Virus record (IMG/VR): IMGVR_UViG_3300021168_000052
Span: 1-42,479 of that record
Source of the DNA: a virus
Strand: one strand, 5' to 3'
DNA: 42,479 nt
The notes below the pieces were generated by a model. That model did no database searches. It saw only the letters and a list, made by a program, of their open reading frames with translations, and had not been told where the DNA came from. Made by a program: the position numbers and the translations under genes. Positions 30,315-38,989 of this stretch are shown in pieces (within the stretch, counting starts at the first letter, position 1; each line of letters begins with the position of its first letter).

Positions 30315-31691
30315 TTAAATTCGCTCCTGTCTTACCTTGTTTCGGTCTTTCGGCCAAAAGAGTTGATCGGCTGTCATATCCTCAAGGAATATCGGTTTGG
30401 GCTTCGGCTTCTCGGTCGAAGGGTTCTGCCACACCTGCCCAATGATCTCAAAGGCATCAGAGCCATGGCTTGCCCAGTCATGCCGCGGCTTAGACTTAAA
30501 CGCCTTCTTGTCCTCATCGAACTCAAACTGATACTGACGCAACGCCTCTATGCCATCGTGGCACTTTTCAAGATCGAACCAGCAGCGCTCAATGGTCTTG
30601 CGGCTGGCCTCGATGCTGTTCTGCTGGCTGGTTGCCGGGATCACCGACATTTTAACGCCCGCATTCCAGGCCTGATTGACGATGGATCGGCCCCCAGCCG
30701 CCATTAACTCATGCGCTGCATCATGCGGTACCCAGTGCCGCCCATAATTGTTATTATTGGCATATGGCTTGGCTTTCAGCACATCACAATAATGTTCGGT
30801 GCCTTGGCCGTTGTTCTCGTAATAATCAATCAGCCGTATCTCGCCATGCGTGATCTGCCAGAACCAAATAGCCGTCGAATCATCAAAACCCAAGTCCCAA
30901 GCTGTGTGTACAGGAAGAGCAGCATCATAAGGCACACTCCCGATGCGACCAGCATCAAGAGCAAGACGCATAGGAAGGCCATACACAGCCCCATGAATAG
31001 CCGCCTCAAAGCTGCATTCAAACTCCTGGGCATACTGATCCTCAGTCATCGATTGCCGGGCCGCTGCGAGCTCTTCATCAGGCAGTATCTTCGTGCGGCT
31101 GGCTTTTAGCATCACCGCAAACCAGTCCTGAGCCTTGGATGAGTGGTCCCAAATCTCCCAAAAGGCGTTCTTGCCCTTAGGGGTGCCAATGAAAACTGCC
31201 CAGCCTTTGCGATCAGTAAGGGCCGGTCTTATGACCTCAGACCATACCGAGGGCTTCATATCGGCGTACTCATCCATAATCACGCCATCGAAGTATAGGC
31301 CTCGGAGCGTATTGGGATTATCTGCGCCATAAAGCCGTATGGTCGCATCATTGAGCAATTTGACCGACAAGTCAGACTCTCTAGGTTCCTCTACCATGAT
31401 CGGGGCTGCAAAGTACTTCAAATACTCCCATGCCACCTGCTTAGCCTGTCCATAGAATGGGGCGATATAGGCATATCTGCCCCGTTCTTTCTTATCCGTG
31501 ATGGCACGCTTGATCAGTTCATTGATACAGGCCACCGTCTTACCTGCTCGCCGGTGAGCGACGATACAGCCCCATCGATGAGTACGGGCATGAAAGCCTT
31601 TGAAGTGCTCCCGAGGCGTATACGGGATGACTATCCGTCTAGGTGCCCCAGGTGATAAGGACGGGGCCTGTTGCAGTCTTGCCGTCGTCAT
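30315..31691 (-). CDS. terL: Terminase large subunit, 458 aa
   Basis: N-terminal ATPase: Walker A AHRRAGKT (45-52), Walker B GVIMDEYAD (136-144) with catalytic Glu141, and coupling motif FIGTPKG (168-174). C-terminal RNase H-like nuclease: TAWDLGFDDST (263-273) with Asp266 and a downstream Asp in DWASHGSDAFE. All parts are present and the length is usual. It packages DNA through the portal. It overlaps the small-subunit candidate by 53 bases. Confidence 0.93.
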   Translation of the reverse strand: MTTARLQQAPSLSPGAPRRIVIPYTPREHFKGFHARTHRWGCIVAHRRAGKTVACINELIKRAITDKKERGRYAYIAPFYGQAKQVAWEYLKYFAAPIMVEEPRESDLSVKLLNDATIRLYGADNPNTLRGLYFDGVIMDEYADMKPSVWSEVIRPALTDRKGWAVFIGTPKGKNAFWEIWDHSSKAQDWFAVMLKASRTKILPDEELAAARQSMTEDQYAQEFECSFEAAIHGAVYGLPMRLALDAGRIGSVPYDAALPVHTAWDLGFDDSTAIWFWQITHGEIRLIDYYENNGQGTEHYCDVLKAKPYANNNNYGRHWVPHDAAHELMAAGGRSIVNQAWNAGVKMSVIPATSQQNSIEASRKTIERCWFDLEKCHDGIEALRQYQFEFDEDKKAFKSKPRHDWASHGSDAFEIIGQVWQNPSTEKPKPKPIFLEDMTADQLFWPKDRNKVRQERI

Positions 31692-31872
31692 CTTTAGGTA
31701 CCGGCGGGCTAATTGCGCGGGTTAACAGGAACTTAGCCGATTCTCTCTGACCATCAGTCAGTTCAATTTTACCAAGTGCATCATCTTGCAAGCGTTTGGC
31801 AAGTACTGTCCCTTGGATACGCCGGCGTATCGCCTCTTGGCCTTTGGGATTAACACTGCGACGTATTGCCAT
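31639..31872 (-). CDS. Terminase small-subunit-like protein, 77 aa
   Basis: It lies immediately upstream of terL with an overlap. RRRIQGTVLAKRLQDDALGKIELTDGQRESAKFLLTRAI matches, from memory, short phage proteins with 'LQDHALGK.EMT..Q..SA..LL.KV.P' seen upstream of terminase genes and probably acting as the small subunit. At 77 residues it is short, so it may be a minimal DNA-binding domain. Confidence 0.6.
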   Translation of the reverse strand: MAIRRSVNPKGQEAIRRRIQGTVLAKRLQDDALGKIELTDGQRESAKFLLTRAISPPVPKDDDGKTATGPVLITWGT

Positions 31873-31878
31873 ACAGCA

Positions 31879-32274
31879 TTAAGCAACTAGGCTCGAGGTG
31901 AAAGTACTTGCACCCGATGCCACACCAGTGACAAATACCTCAAGGCTTTGGCTCGCTGTCATCACAATGGATGAGTTAGCCCCCGCTCCGTTGATATTGC
32001 CCCCGGTGGGCGGGAATATGACGCAGGCTTGGGTACTCGCATTGACGATTTTGTAAGAATCGCCCACATTCCAGTTCTGAAGGTAGGGGTCAGGCAGCGT
32101 GACAGCGGTGTTTGAGCCATTGGCAGCCGTTATGACCACAAAGTCTGTGGGCATCTTGTAGCCGTTCTGAGCGGTTCCAGAGGCTGCCGTGATGAGGCTT
32201 ACCGCAGTGACTGCGCCCAGAATGGCATTCATATTGCCGATTGGCAGTCCGACTAAGGCAGATCGTGATGGCAT
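31879..32274 (-). CDS. Hypothetical virion-type protein, 131 aa
   Basis: Ala/Thr/Ser/Gly-rich, beta-strand pattern (DFVVITAANGSNTAVTLPDPYLQNWNVGDSYKIVNAS... CVIFPPTGGNINGAGANSS). This is the repeating 'xNxGxxxxVxNAS' style of phage head-fibre or decoration domains. It is between terminase and a basic protein. No catalytic features. Confidence 0.5.
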   Translation of the reverse strand: MPSRSALVGLPIGNMNAILGAVTAVSLITAASGTAQNGYKMPTDFVVITAANGSNTAVTLPDPYLQNWNVGDSYKIVNASTQACVIFPPTGGNINGAGANSSIVMTASQSLEVFVTGVASGASTFTSSLVA

Positions 32275-32730
32275 TTAACGCTCCCAACTTGTTTTGGCGC
32301 GGCCCCTTAAGGATTCCATACGCCCAGGATGGCCGCGACTGACTGATTGATGAAACCCTGACTTTGGCTTACCCCGCGCCGGCCCTTCTTTCTCAGAAGA
32401 TCCGCGCTTTTCAGGTTCGCCCTTATTCGATGCTATGCGCCCGGCTGGACCGGTGGATGTGGCGCGATAGGACTTATCGCTTGAGCCGCGAAACTTACCC
32501 GCATCCATATCGGGATTGCCAGAGCCTCCGCGTTTGCCAATTGGGCCTTCCCGATGTGGGCCAATGCCCTTGCCATCGACCAAGCCGCCAGAGGATTTAT
32601 CCTGACCTGTTTTGATGAATCCGGGTAGGCCTTTCATAGAATTACTCTGTACTGCGGGCGATTTGCCCTGTTGAGATAGCATACGCGTCGATTTGATCGA
32701 GGCGCCATCATAGAACTTTGCGGCCATCAT
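32275..32730 (-). CDS. Basic low-complexity protein, 151 aa
   Basis: Lys/Gly/Ser/Arg-rich and probably disordered (KGIGPHREGPIGKRGGSG...). Its C-terminus (HPGRMESLRGRAKTSWER) shares a motif with the end of the upstream gene (HPGKMERLKGRAKMSTER), so the two carry a common short domain. Nucleic-acid binding is likely from charge but unproven. The start overlaps the upstream stop. Confidence 0.5.
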   Translation of the reverse strand: MMAAKFYDGASIKSTRMLSQQGKSPAVQSNSMKGLPGFIKTGQDKSSGGLVDGKGIGPHREGPIGKRGGSGNPDMDAGKFRGSSDKSYRATSTGPAGRIASNKGEPEKRGSSEKEGPARGKPKSGFHQSVSRGHPGRMESLRGRAKTSWER

Positions 32731-32927
32731 TTGCTCCTTTCTGTAGACATTTTAGCGCGGCCTTTTAAGCGTTCCATTTTGCCGGGATGTTCCCACTTGC
32801 CTTTGGCTTTATCCGCACTATGAAATTCTTTGGCCACTTTAACCGGGATATGTTTACCTGGCGGCTGCCATCCATGACTAACTGCGGCCATCAAGTGGGC
32901 TTGAGCTTTTGAAGTACTGGGCATCAT
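32727..32927 (-). CDS. Small basic phage protein, 66 aa
   Basis: MMPSTSKAQAHLMAAVSHGW... IPVKVAKEFHSADK fits a common small phage family (MPSxSKAQ...A..H... IPxxVAKEFxxAD), usually annotated hypothetical and near virion genes. The C-terminal HPGKMERLKGRAKMSTER is shared with the downstream gene. 4-base overlaps on both sides. Confidence 0.65.
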   Translation of the reverse strand: MMPSTSKAQAHLMAAVSHGWQPPGKHIPVKVAKEFHSADKAKGKWEHPGKMERLKGRAKMSTERSK

Positions 32928-34444
32928 TTCACCAATTTGGTTAGTTCCTGGGCAATATCCGCCAAATGATCGATTTCGGCAGTTTCCGTGGTCAGATAAA
33001 TAGTAATCGCCTCATCATCATCCGTGACCGCATTCTGAATGACCTTGTGCGGCATCTTGTTGGCGGTAAGCGGCATAACCGCCTCTGCCACCAAATCAGC
33101 TCGCTCAATCACCTGACCTTTTAGCTTCTTCGGCCTTAGGATCTTCTTGTAATGGCTTTCGCGGACTACTTGGGTGCCGCCATCATGGGTATCTTTCAGC
33201 GAAACAACGGGCGGTGTGGGTATTCCAAGAACGGTGACATTCTGGAAATAATCTACCTGCGTCTGATACTTCGTGATCGGAGCAGATTGCGTAATCGTCA
33301 ATACTGTCTGCGGTGGTGGCGGGAAGGCCACGAACTGCAGCGTATTGCTTAAATTCTGGAAATAGTCGTTCTGTACTTGGTACGGCGGATACGGCGCACT
33401 TGCGCTGATCTGCACTGGAGCCGGATTAACCTGTATCCCTAAGGTTATAGGTCTGGGTGGTGGCTCAGTCTGATTCTGAAAGGCTACCTGCGGGGCCGAG
33501 GCGCTGAGCTGTACAACAGCCGGATTAGGCTGAATACCAAGAGTTATCGGCCTGACCGGCTGATCGACATTGGCCTGCCACTTAATAGCAGGGGCCGATA
33601 CGGTGAGTTGCAGCGTCGTGACCGAGGGCGCAGGAGGAGCCCCAAGGAGCGGCAATCGATTGATCTGCTGCTCAGCGGATGGCTGGTACTTGGCTTGCGG
33701 TACCTGCTCGAAATCGATCCAGCCAGGCATCAACAGCGGGTACCCCAGTACCAGCGTATTGACGAACTGATCCGCTATCACCTGAAACTTAGGCTGCAGC
33801 GAGGTATAGATCGTATTGCGCGGCTCTATAACCGTCGCTTGAGCCGCTAGCGTGGTCCCAGACAGGTTCTGGAAGAAATCTGTTTGTACCTGCGCCTTGA
33901 TGGCTGGCGCGGATCCTGTGACCTGTAGGACCGTCTGAGGCGGCGCAGGCGGACTCGGTATCCCAAGCGCTATCGATCGCTGTTGAGGCTCAACTTGGAC
34001 GTTGTACTTGAACTCAGGGGCCGAAGCGAAAAGAGCTACCGGATTAGGCGCTGATTGTATGCCTAAAGTCAGCGGCCGGACTGGCAACTCAGCGTAAACA
34101 TTGTACTTAAGCTGCGGCTGCGTCGTGTCGTGAGCCAAAAACCGCGGCTGCGGCTGCTGGCTTGCAGGCAGCGTATTGATTTTCTGCTCAGCACTTGGGC
34201 TATACTTAACCTGCGGGGCGGAGGCCTGGACTTGTTGTCCTGGCGGGAACATCGCCACCGCAGCCAATGTGCTAACCAAAAGATTAGCAACAATACTGGC
34301 GCCAATCGAATCAACACGGCCCGCTATGGGAGCGGGGGTGAGAATCGGTGCTCTGAGGGCTTGCGGCTGATCAGTTGTCGGGATGATTGGGGCGTAGAGT
34401 GCCCCGACTCCAACAGGACCCGCACCAGGCCCGACTATGCGCAT
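32924..34444 (-). CDS. Repeat-containing virion protein, 506 aa
   Basis: From ~70 to ~420 the protein is built of degenerate repeats (period about 35-45 residues) alternating 'SAP.(I/V)KYQ.Q.D', then 'F.QN' or 'RPITLGIQ', then Pro/Val linkers. The C-terminal ~85 residues are a different, charged helical domain (VVRESHYKKILRPKKLKGQVIERADLVAEAVMPLT... EIDHLADIAQELTKLV). I recognise no family. The repeats look like beta-strand or extended spacers and may form a fibre or head decoration; inference only. Confidence 0.55.
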   Translation of the reverse strand: MRIVGPGAGPVGVGALYAPIIPTTDQPQALRAPILTPAPIAGRVDSIGASIVANLLVSTLAAVAMFPPGQQVQASAPQVKYSPSAEQKINTLPASQQPQPRFLAHDTTQPQLKYNVYAELPVRPLTLGIQSAPNPVALFASAPEFKYNVQVEPQQRSIALGIPSPPAPPQTVLQVTGSAPAIKAQVQTDFFQNLSGTTLAAQATVIEPRNTIYTSLQPKFQVIADQFVNTLVLGYPLLMPGWIDFEQVPQAKYQPSAEQQINRLPLLGAPPAPSVTTLQLTVSAPAIKWQANVDQPVRPITLGIQPNPAVVQLSASAPQVAFQNQTEPPPRPITLGIQVNPAPVQISASAPYPPYQVQNDYFQNLSNTLQFVAFPPPPQTVLTITQSAPITKYQTQVDYFQNVTVLGIPTPPVVSLKDTHDGGTQVVRESHYKKILRPKKLKGQVIERADLVAEAVMPLTANKMPHKVIQNAVTDDDEAITIYLTTETAEIDHLADIAQELTKLVK

Positions 34445-34445
34445 T

Positions 34446-34988
34446 TTAGTTCAACGACTGCCAGAATACATTTTGCGGAGTGCAGGAGCCGGCAACCGAT
34501 AGCGTCCAGCCAATCCAAAGACCTGCTGCCACCGTAGTATCGACAGTTCCAGAAGTACCCCCAAAGGCGATAACTCCGCTTGATGCAGCGGTCGCTGCCG
34601 CGCCACTTCCCCAAAAGGCGCCATTAAGCATCGCGGTCGATTGGGTAGCCGTGCCATTATTTACAGTGCGCATCACTAAAATGGCTTCCATAAACCATGC
34701 TTCATTGGTGAGCGATACCGGGACTGTCTGGGCCGTGGATGCGCCAAGGGTTACCCCACCAATGACATTGCCAAATCGTGGCGTAATGGTGAGGGTACCG
34801 GATGCCCCGGTTGAATAGATCCCACCAGCAGTAAGTTTATAGGCTTTACCAGCACGAGCATCACTAGCCGGAATTGGTGTGTACTGGAATGGCGTCCATA
34901 GCGCTGTTTCCGTCGTTGCAACGATCGCCGAGGGACTTGCAATCATTGGATCTGAATAAGGAGCATCAGCAAAATATTGACGTGACAT
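34446..34988 (-). CDS. Beta-rich virion protein, 180 aa
   Basis: Ala/Thr/Gly-rich with the wording YKLTAGGIYSTGASGTLTITPRFGNVIGGVTLGAS typical of small phage coat-accessory beta-sandwich proteins. No catalytic motif. It belongs to the set 34446-38089 of similar proteins that surround the hydrolase. Confidence 0.55.
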   Translation of the reverse strand: MSRQYFADAPYSDPMIASPSAIVATTETALWTPFQYTPIPASDARAGKAYKLTAGGIYSTGASGTLTITPRFGNVIGGVTLGASTAQTVPVSLTNEAWFMEAILVMRTVNNGTATQSTAMLNGAFWGSGAAATAASSGVIAFGGTSGTVDTTVAAGLWIGWTLSVAGSCTPQNVFWQSLN

Positions 34989-34997
34989 GATGATCCT

Positions 34998-35663
34998 TTA
35001 AGAGAGGATTTGTCCCATTAGTGTAGCACCACCCCCAGTAGCTGCAGGCGCATAGGCCCAAGTAAACACACCCGCTCGATCACTCACCGTTTGTCCTGCC
35101 GTCGGTGCAATGGCCGCCGCTGCGCCCTGCACAAAATATTCGGCGAAGTTGCCGGCGAAGGTAAGCCCCACGCTCGTGAAGGCATTGGGGCTCGTGCCGG
35201 CCGTCATGGTGTTGGTCGCATCATTAGATGAGCCTGCGCACAGCACCAATGCCCCGGCAACAAGCGGAGTAATCGAATTGGCGACAATGATATTGGCGCC
35301 GGTTCCAGGAAATCCGGTATCAAGACCCGAAGGCGTGCCAGTGAGTGCTCCAGTTCCTGTGATGTACCAGGCAGCCACATAAAAGAAGGCCCCGCCACCG
35401 GTGATGGTCACGGTAATCACATGACTACCGGCGGTAACATTCTGCAATTGATAGAGATCTTCGTTAAAACTCGATCCCGTAACAACCTGGCTGGCCACTG
35501 CACTGTAGGCAGTCCCATCGGAAACACTCACCAATGGGCCATCGGCCGCGCCGTATCTCACCAGCACATTGATCGTGGCACCCGCAGGAACACCAGTCAG
35601 AGTCACTGCTCCGGTAGTAGCCCCAGCATTATTCTCAACCGGTGCGCTGACTGTAAAGCTCAT
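34998..35663 (-). CDS. Beta-sandwich virion protein, 221 aa
   Basis: Thr/Ala/Gly-rich beta strands (SAPVENNAGATTGAVTLTGVPAGATINVLVRYG... VITVTITGGGAFFYVAAWYITG... WAYAPAATGG), an Ig-like or fibre-type layout often found in phage tail-tip and fibre proteins. The ATG overlaps the hydrolase stop by four bases, so it is tightly coupled to it and may be its partner or carrier. Confidence 0.55.
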   Translation of the reverse strand: MSFTVSAPVENNAGATTGAVTLTGVPAGATINVLVRYGAADGPLVSVSDGTAYSAVASQVVTGSSFNEDLYQLQNVTAGSHVITVTITGGGAFFYVAAWYITGTGALTGTPSGLDTGFPGTGANIIVANSITPLVAGALVLCAGSSNDATNTMTAGTSPNAFTSVGLTFAGNFAEYFVQGAAAAIAPTAGQTVSDRAGVFTWAYAPAATGGGATLMGQILS

Positions 35664-37588
35664 GGCGCGTGATTAACAAACCAAGGGAACATCAACTGTC
35701 CGTAGCCTGGGCTAGGTGTGCGATAACCGCTTGTGGCCGTGGATAGGGCACAACTGAAGTCATATCCATGCACATCGTACCAGCCGGCATTCGGTGTATA
35801 GGCATAGGCCACTAAGGAGGCTCCGTTAGCATCACACCATGCGGTCAGGGCTGACATCATAGGTGCCCCAACGATGCCCGTTCCGGTATGCTCCCCTGTC
35901 TCTGTGATGATGATCGGTACCTGCGGGCTTGTGGTCTTGATGGGCAAAAAGACCGAATTCCAGTTCGCTTGCACCGACTCGTTATTACCTTCGATCGTAA
36001 AGGTGACATTGAATGTAGCCCCTGTGCCTGAGCCTGAACTTGAGTATTGTGGAATCGGATTTGAGGGCAGATGATCGTATGCCCATACCCCCCCAACACC
36101 CACATTGAACTGACTGGTATTGCCGCCGGAAACCCCTGGCGTGCCTCCGACATAGCTGTTAATGCTGACGCCGCTCACCGCAGTACCACTGACGCTCGTG
36201 ACTTTAAGTTGTGCCTGCCAGTAGCAGTTTCCCGAAAGTGCCCCACCTGATTCATCCATCGCCAGCAAGATCGTATCGTTCACCGCGTAATTAGCACCTC
36301 CAGAGGCGACAGAGGTGACCGCAGTAATGCTCGAATACGCAGGATAGGGATGCCAGCAGCAGGCCATTTGCGAAGTCCACCCCGGGCCTGAATAACCCGT
36401 GGGGGCTACATTGTCGGTGGGCGCATTCGCCGCCCAGCTCGATAAGTCCTTGTTGTAGTCAAGCCCTGAAAGCAGACACGGATTCCAAGCCCCCGCAGTG
36501 CGAATGGCAGCCATCATCTGGGCGTGCCCTGCTACATACCAGCCATACTGGCCAGAATTCACATTTGCTATGGCAGCGGTGGCACCTGAGCTGCTTCCCG
36601 TAATCGTTGTCCCCACCGGGATAGGGATTGCGGTTGTAAATAAGTTCCCACTCGTATTCGTGCCCGTGACATTGAATACATGCAAGTATCGAGTGCCACT
36701 CGAGGCTAGCCCCGTAGTCGTATTCGTATAATCGCAGACTAATGTGCCGGCTGTACCATTAGTCGCCGTCCATGCCTCCCCAGGGGTAAAGGTGCCTGAC
36801 CCCCCAGTAATGGGAAGACCTGTCAGGTGAGTAAACGGGAAATTGCGCTGATAATAGCCGTTCCAGAAGCCGCCATTCATCAGCAGCGACCATGCTGAGC
36901 CACCGAACACAAATGGCTCATTGAAGAGCTCAAAGAGTACCGAACGATCGTCGATGGGGCCGCCGTTGCGCTTCAATTTCGTGCCATTCGGATATCCGTA
37001 CAGGTTTGCTATCGAGGTCCAGCACTGAATGCTGTGATCCTGATCGGCCATTGCATCCTGCCCATCGGTGATCAGAAGTCCAGGATGCGTGAATGCGAGG
37101 GTAAGAATCACGTAGCAATTAATGACATTCAGTTCCCGAATCTGCTCCGTAATCTGGTCCTGATACCCGCAGTGGGTGAAGGCCCCGAAGTTATTAGGAT
37201 TCGTGGCCACCCCCGCCATGTCATATTCGGTATATCCTAGCCAGCTGCCCTCATTGATCCCAATGCGCACACAATTAAATTTCCACCCCATCATAAAGGC
37301 AGGATCAGGCCCCACTGCCGTGACCCTGGCGGCAGCCCCTGCAAGGCCATTATCGGTGGCTTGCCGGTCATTGGGGCCCTGCCCGCCTGCCGCATCGGGA
37401 ACCCCCGAGGGGCTTAATGTGGCAGCCCCGCTTAGCATGCCGTAGGCGTGCTGCTGGATATTCATGCCACGAAGCTGGATAGGGGTATTGTGGCCGTTGA
37501 CGAAGCCCTGGCCATTGATCGCTACTGTGCCGTCATAGCCATAGACAGTGGTGCTCGGAACTAAACGTAAACTCTGACTCGCTCCCAC
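35660..37588 (-). CDS. GH5-like glycoside hydrolase (virion depolymerase candidate), 642 aa
   Basis: TIM-barrel endoglucanase pattern: LRGMNIQQHAYG (39-50), FNCVRIGIN (104-112) with Arg108, LFELFNEPF (218-226) with acid/base Glu224, WHPYP (412-416) as the conserved His/Tyr motif, and IITETGEH (560-567) with nucleophile Glu564. Two beta-rich inserts (about 250-345 and 420-540) interrupt the barrel and are probably substrate or anchoring modules. No signal peptide, so it is likely part of the virion. GTG start directly after the upstream stop. Substrate probably a beta-linked host or biofilm glucan-type polysaccharide; not proven. Confidence 0.75.
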   Translation of the reverse strand: MGASQSLRLVPSTTVYGYDGTVAINGQGFVNGHNTPIQLRGMNIQQHAYGMLSGAATLSPSGVPDAAGGQGPNDRQATDNGLAGAAARVTAVGPDPAFMMGWKFNCVRIGINEGSWLGYTEYDMAGVATNPNNFGAFTHCGYQDQITEQIRELNVINCYVILTLAFTHPGLLITDGQDAMADQDHSIQCWTSIANLYGYPNGTKLKRNGGPIDDRSVLFELFNEPFVFGGSAWSLLMNGGFWNGYYQRNFPFTHLTGLPITGGSGTFTPGEAWTATNGTAGTLVCDYTNTTTGLASSGTRYLHVFNVTGTNTSGNLFTTAIPIPVGTTITGSSSGATAAIANVNSGQYGWYVAGHAQMMAAIRTAGAWNPCLLSGLDYNKDLSSWAANAPTDNVAPTGYSGPGWTSQMACCWHPYPAYSSITAVTSVASGGANYAVNDTILLAMDESGGALSGNCYWQAQLKVTSVSGTAVSGVSINSYVGGTPGVSGGNTSQFNVGVGGVWAYDHLPSNPIPQYSSSGSGTGATFNVTFTIEGNNESVQANWNSVFLPIKTTSPQVPIIITETGEHTGTGIVGAPMMSALTAWCDANGASLVAYAYTPNAGWYDVHGYDFSCALSTATSGYRTPSPGYGQLMFPWFVNHAP

Positions 37589-38089
37589 TCACACGAGCTC
37601 ATAAATGATATGGCCTGAAACCGCACTTGCCACAGTTCCGGTATTGCCTGAATAGCTGCATTCGCCCAAGGAGGCGGTATTGCCGATAATCGTGATTTCC
37701 TCGTTCTGCCTCGCTTGCCAGCGCAACGCCCCGCCGAAGGCGTTGAAGCTGTGGTTGATCAAGTGCAAGGTCGCCGAACGCTGTGGGAAGGTCGTGGAAC
37801 TATTCGAGAATAGCGCCAGTGTACCGGGAGCCGTAGCAGTGGCATCCATGAGAGCATTATTCAGGCCTACACTGGTTAATGCAGTAGCGGCCACCGTACT
37901 ATCTCTGGCAAAATCATAGACCGTGACTGCCCCAGATGAAGCCTCGCCACCGATCTCGACTTCATTCACTTTAAGCTGCATGGTGCCAGAATTGCCGCCT
38001 AGGGCTGTATATTTGAGCGTGGTGAGCGCATTGGCATCGGCTGTAGCCACGGTCGCCTGCGATTGAAAAGACAGAGAATATCGAGCCAT
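37589..38089 (-). CDS. Beta-rich virion protein, 166 aa
   Basis: MARYSLSFQSQATVATADANALTTLKYTALGGNSG... Ala/Thr/Ser-rich with several beta strands and one conserved-looking RWQARQNEEITI strand, typical of minor head/tail proteins. Immediately upstream of the hydrolase. Confidence 0.55.
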   Translation of the reverse strand: MARYSLSFQSQATVATADANALTTLKYTALGGNSGTMQLKVNEVEIGGEASSGAVTVYDFARDSTVAATALTSVGLNNALMDATATAPGTLALFSNSSTTFPQRSATLHLINHSFNAFGGALRWQARQNEEITIIGNTASLGECSYSGNTGTVASAVSGHIIYELV

Positions 38090-38098
38090 TTTAACTCC

Positions 38099-38482
38099 TT
38101 AAGGGACGATGATGGTCGCCGCCGTACAAAGCGGTGACGAAAAGTTTTCAATCACAGGATTGACAGGGGATTTTTGCAAGAATCGATCCACCCGAAGCTT
38201 GAAGTTTCGGCACTCCCCGCCCGACTTGACCCGTACCGTTTCGCAGTCATCACACAGGTAGTGATTGCACTTAGGGCAGTAGCCGCGGGCGCGTGAGCGA
38301 TCCGGGTTCATGATGACCACCCGTTCGCAGTCCGCACAGGTGAAGGTAGCGGACTCAAAGATGGTATCCGGATGCGCGGCCCCTGCAGGGTAGCCGCCTT
38401 TGACCATCAGTTCATCGGGGACGCCGGGGGAGTACTTATGAGTCATCCATAAATACCCTTCGGTTGAGCGTAAAGACGACAT
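38099..38482 (-). CDS. Cys-rich zinc-ribbon protein, 127 aa
   Basis: Metal knuckles C49xxC52, C69xxC72 and C77xxC80 (TFTCADCERVV, YCPKCNHYLCDDC) predict two zinc sites. It is the first gene after the late promoter/terminator region and so would be the first late product. N-terminal segment MTHKYSPGVPDELMVKGGYPAGAAHPDT is polar. No known family named; a role in virion assembly or transcription is possible. Confidence 0.65.
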   Translation of the reverse strand: MSSLRSTEGYLWMTHKYSPGVPDELMVKGGYPAGAAHPDTIFESATFTCADCERVVIMNPDRSRARGYCPKCNHYLCDDCETVRVKSGGECRNFKLRVDRFLQKSPVNPVIENFSSPLCTAATIIVP

Positions 38483-38500
38483 TTTTTACCCCTAAAAATG

Positions 38501-38527
38501 CAAAAACCCGCATGAATTTGCGGGTTT
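38501..38527 (-). terminator. Rho-independent terminator, leftward
   Basis: A perfect 9-bp stem (AAACCCGCA at 38504-38512, TGCGGGTTT at 38519-38527) with a 6-base loop. In the leftward direction it is followed by a T-rich run (GGGTTTTTGCATTTTTAGG). It separates the antiterminator-side genes from the late operon, so it must be read through for late genes to be expressed, unless a further promoter exists. Confidence 0.8.
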
Positions 38528-38553
38528 CGGTGACAATTATTGAGCGGACCTGA

Positions 38554-38582
38554 TTTCTAGCACAAACTTAAAATAGATTCAA
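38554..38582 (-). promoter_or_regulatory. Candidate late promoter with extended -10
   Basis: On the minus strand: TTGAAT (38582-38577), a 17-base spacer, and TGCTAGAAA (38562-38554), an extended -10 with TG one base upstream of TAGAAA. It lies at the end of the GIY-YIG gene and ~25 bases upstream of the terminator hairpin, which resembles the promoter/terminator pair controlled by lambda-type Q proteins. Confidence 0.45.
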
Positions 38583-38989
38583 CTCAATAGGCGTTTTCCT
38601 GAGGCTATCGTATGAATAGTTCTCATATGGCCAGCCTTTAACGCGCTATAGCGATCATCATGAGCAGCCCAACCAGACACTATTTCATAAAGACGTTCCG
38701 CTGACTGATTTTTCATCAATTTTGCAAAAGCAATAGTCTTTGGACAACATTTAAACCATTCAAGTCGAACATGGAAGTCAGCCAATGCAATGTGCGTTAG
38801 TCGTTCTAATTCATATGCGGCAACCCGATCCAAAAGACCCGAAAAACTCAATGGAGTGATCAAAAATGGAGAACACATCTGTACGTGTTTAAGCCTATCT
38901 ATAGGGTTAGAACTAACACCAAATTTTATAAACTTTGTATTAGCTTCAAGACAAAAAGCATACAAATACATATGTGTTTTAACAGACAC
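38579..38989 (-). CDS. GIY-YIG-like (T5orf172/Mug113) nuclease, 136 aa
   Basis: MYLYAFCLEANTKFIKFGVSSNPIDRLKHVQMCSPFLITPLSFSG is the YLY...IKFGVSxNPxxRL pattern of the T5orf172 branch of GIY-YIG nucleases, followed by the usual YELERLTHIALADFHVRLEWFKCC. It is AT-richer than its neighbours and intrudes between the antiterminator-like gene and the late promoter, so it may be a selfish endonuclease. It overlaps the upstream gene by 11 bases. Confidence 0.75.
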   Translation of the reverse strand: MSVKTHMYLYAFCLEANTKFIKFGVSSNPIDRLKHVQMCSPFLITPLSFSGLLDRVAAYELERLTHIALADFHVRLEWFKCCPKTIAFAKLMKNQSAERLYEIVSGWAAHDDRYSALKAGHMRTIHTIASGKRLLS

